NCBI GenBank assembly: GCA_019058515.1
Contig: JAHPYY010000137.1
Location: 1 to 13,414 of the forward strand
Direction of reading: 5' to 3'
DNA from: Promethearchaeota archaeon
GTDB taxonomy: Archaea > Asgardarchaeota > Lokiarchaeia > Sigynarchaeales > SOKP01
DNA: 13,414 nt
The notes beneath the pieces are model-generated. The model was not told the origin of the DNA, made no database searches, and worked only from the letters and a program-made list of their open reading frames with translations. Position 1 is the stretch's first letter. Every line of letters begins with the position of its first letter. Below are positions 11,561 through 13,414 of this stretch, one piece after another. The translations under genes were made by a program, and so were the position numbers.

Positions 11561-13414
11561 TTAGATTAAATCATATAGGGATTTAACCGTGAAGCTATTG
11601 ATGACCTCAATAGATCTCTTATTCTCAGAAACTGGTGTTTTCAATGTAGTTAGGACAATTTTTCGCGATTCTTCAGGTTCCATTGAGAAAAAATTATCTG
11701 ACGCAATAAAATCCACTAAGTCTGATTCAATATACACATAAAGAGCAATGTGTTTGGCGTAAATCTCCATCTTGTAAGAGTTTTCACTAGTATCTATTGC
11801 TTTTATCACTAACGATAGTTTGGGATTGTTTAGGTTAAAATATTTAGGATGACTAAATAAGCGAAATCCTTTAAATTCAACATTTTCCTCGTTAAGAGAA
11901 TAGAAAATGATGTTATTATTCAATTGCTCGTCATTTTCATTAATCTCAGAAACATCAATGTCTTGAACCATTACAGAACTACAGGGTGCGACCTTAAAAT
12001 TATGAGAATCGGCTAGTAAAAGTGAATCTTGTGAATTTAGAATTTTCCAATTTATAGTTCCTTCACGAGAATAATTGAAATCATTAGTTATCCAAAACTC
12101 GACTCTGTCTTTTTCCTCTTTAACACTCGGAAATAAAGGTTGATAAAACCTTTTTGCGAAATAATGAAGTGCTTTCCAGCGTCCATAGTAGTCTAACGAG
12201 GACCAAGACGCAACGGGCCAACAATCGTTTAATTGCCAATAAAGAGCGCCCATACAACGAAAATTATTCCTTTTTCGCCTCCAATATTCCACGCCATACT
12301 CTATCGCTTCTGCTTGCGTGATTTGAGAGAGGATAACTTGCTTTTCAAAGCTTTCGGGAAAAGAAAACCTCTTTTTCATGTATCTCTTGATTTTTTGATT
12401 GCCTGCGGAGTTTTTTTGATGGTTTTCCATTATAGGTGAGTGCATTTCAAATTGTTCAGGTGGACAAAATGTTTCAATTGTTTTCATTGAGGGAAAAGAT
12501 TCAAAGCCAAATTCTGACATGAACCGAGAATCAAATTTTCGATAGGCTTTAAAAGGTTTACCTCCGTGCCAAACAGCCCAAAAATGTGAGTCTCCCCTCT
12601 CTGGATCGTTTGAATGCATATAATCTACAGTATCATGCGTCGTTTCGTTTGAAGGGGATGTCGACCAGTAGGAACGGTTTGGATCGAATCTTTCTATTAA
12701 TTCTGGAAAAAGTTTCTTGAAGATTTTAACATAGCCATTTTCATAACTCGTAATCTTTTGTCTCTTTACTTCAGGGAGATTCCCTTTTGCGTATGCGGGA
12801 ATGTCTTCTGCATTTAAAATTTGGCTTTGAGTTATCTCAGCAATCCATAACATTTCAATTTCGTTATTTCCACACCACAGTGCGAGACTAGGATGGTGCC
12901 TTAATCGTTTAATGTTTTGAACAGCTTCTTTTTTGACATTCTCGATAAAATCTTCGTTGTAAGGATAAATTGAGCAGGCAAAAGGGAAATCCTGCCAAAC
13001 TAAAATGCCTAATTCGTCGCAAAGTTCGTAAAACGAGTTATCTTCGTAAATACCTCCCCCCCAGACTCTAATGAAGTTCATATTCGCTTCTTTAGCGTAG
13101 TTAAGATTTAACTGATAAAGTCCCAGTCTTTTACCTCTTGGAATGAAGCTATCTACTGGAATCCAATTTGCGCCTTTTGCGAATACGGGAACGCCGTTTA
13201 ATAGAAAATAGAAGGTTTCGCCCCATTTATCAGGAGTTCTAACGAGGCGAATGTCTCTAATACCTATTTTTTGAGTCAAAGAATCTATGATTTCTTCATT
13301 GGTAATGGATATTTCTAGTTTGTGAAGATTTGGATGTCCTAAGTCGTGAGACCACCATAATTGAGGATCGTCAACATCAAGTTCGAGTTCTTGTTTTTTG
13401 GTTTTGAGAGGAAC
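11561..13414 (-). CDS. Beta-mannosidase, GH2 family (5' end beyond window)
   Basis: 617 residues are visible; the reading frame runs open to the right edge. The family usually has about 820-860 residues, so roughly 200-240 N-terminal residues (the sugar-binding jelly-roll domain) are outside. The enzyme hydrolyses terminal beta-D-mannose with retention. Numbering from the edge, the N-terminal part reads DPQLWWSHDLGHP, the usual GH2 immunoglobulin-domain end. The TIM barrel then has KGANWIP (80-86), RVWGGGIYE (116-124), the acid/base Glu185 in CGNNE and the nucleophile Glu301 in MSEFGFE. LYWQLNDCWPVASWSSLDY (391-409) is the beta-mannosidase signature. A C-terminal beta-sandwich follows. A TTG at 13279 is not the start, because conserved sequence continues upstream of it. 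No signal peptide can be judged. It fits breakdown of mannan or N-glycan-derived oligosaccharides. Confidence 0.93.
   Translation of the reverse strand, partial: VPLKTKKQELELDVDDPQLWWSHDLGHPNLHKLEISITNEEIIDSLTQKIGIRDIRLVRTPDKWGETFYFLLNGVPVFAKGANWIPVDSFIPRGKRLGLYQLNLNYAKEANMNFIRVWGGGIYEDNSFYELCDELGILVWQDFPFACSIYPYNEDFIENVKKEAVQNIKRLRHHPSLALWCGNNEIEMLWIAEITQSQILNAEDIPAYAKGNLPEVKRQKITSYENGYVKIFKKLFPELIERFDPNRSYWSTSPSNETTHDTVDYMHSNDPERGDSHFWAVWHGGKPFKAYRKFDSRFMSEFGFESFPSMKTIETFCPPEQFEMHSPIMENHQKNSAGNQKIKRYMKKRFSFPESFEKQVILSQITQAEAIEYGVEYWRRKRNNFRCMGALYWQLNDCWPVASWSSLDYYGRWKALHYFAKRFYQPLFPSVKEEKDRVEFWITNDFNYSREGTINWKILNSQDSLLLADSHNFKVAPCSSVMVQDIDVSEINENDEQLNNNIIFYSLNEENVEFKGFRLFSHPKYFNLNNPKLSLVIKAIDTSENSYKMEIYAKHIALYVYIESDLVDFIASDNFFSMEPEESRKIVLTTLKTPVSENKRSIEVINSFTVKSLYDLI

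Noticed and set aside
12233..12439. 68-residue open frame on the plus strand inside the beta-mannosidase gene
   Set aside because: It is antisense to the strongly conserved GH2 catalytic region and has no features of its own.
13277..13279. TTG at 13279 as start of the beta-mannosidase
   Set aside because: The frame stays open to the window edge and encodes conserved GH2 sequence (DPQLWW) upstream of this codon.

Overview
The window reads as an AT-rich archaeal chromosome fragment, most probably from an Asgard archaeon of the Lokiarchaeia type. Several genes have a TATA-like box centred about 25-29 nt before the start codon and no ribosome binding site, the archaeal leaderless pattern. Transcripts appear to end in T-runs without stem-loops. 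The one GC-rich non-coding stretch is an RNase P RNA with archaeal-looking features. A leucine-rich-repeat protein, a seven-helix membrane protein of Asgard type and a surface protein with a C-terminal GY-helix-KRK anchor fit the Asgard reading. The placement is inferred from protein style, not from a phylogenetic marker.

Layout. 194-1977 (+): a corrinoid protein and a URO-D-family methyltransferase with overlapping stop and start codons, a one-carbon (methyl transfer) module. 2070-3393 (-): a membrane sensor with four helices and a GAF-like domain but no output domain, then a small LRR protein. 3518-6137 (+): an anaerobic sulfatase-maturase-like radical SAM/SPASM protein with a C-terminal SEC-C motif, then a 12-helix MFS transporter of the sugar-transporter type. 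6163-7992 (-): rhamnulokinase followed 9 nt later by an alkyltransferase-like DNA-binding protein. 8045-8386 (+): RNase P RNA, divergent from rhamnulokinase and apparently sharing one palindromic TATA element with it. 8490-10356 (-): a seven-helix membrane protein and a CrtC/AttH-like lipocalin-fold protein. 10587-11414 (+): a secreted, membrane-anchored surface protein. 11561 to the right edge (-): a GH2 beta-mannosidase whose N-terminal third lies outside the window.

How the genes may work together. Beta-mannosidase, rhamnulokinase, a sugar-type MFS carrier and a sulfatase maturase together suggest use of (possibly sulfated) plant or algal glycans rich in mannose and rhamnose. The corrinoid/URO-D pair suggests demethylation of a methylated substrate such as a methoxy compound. 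They lie on different strands with unrelated genes between them, so this is a metabolic theme and not an operon. No mobile element, CRISPR array, tRNA or defence system was seen. I found no clear, wholly new multi-gene system. The best leads are the RNase P RNA with its shared promoter, the methyltransferase with an altered zinc motif, the sensor lacking an output domain and the CrtC-like protein.
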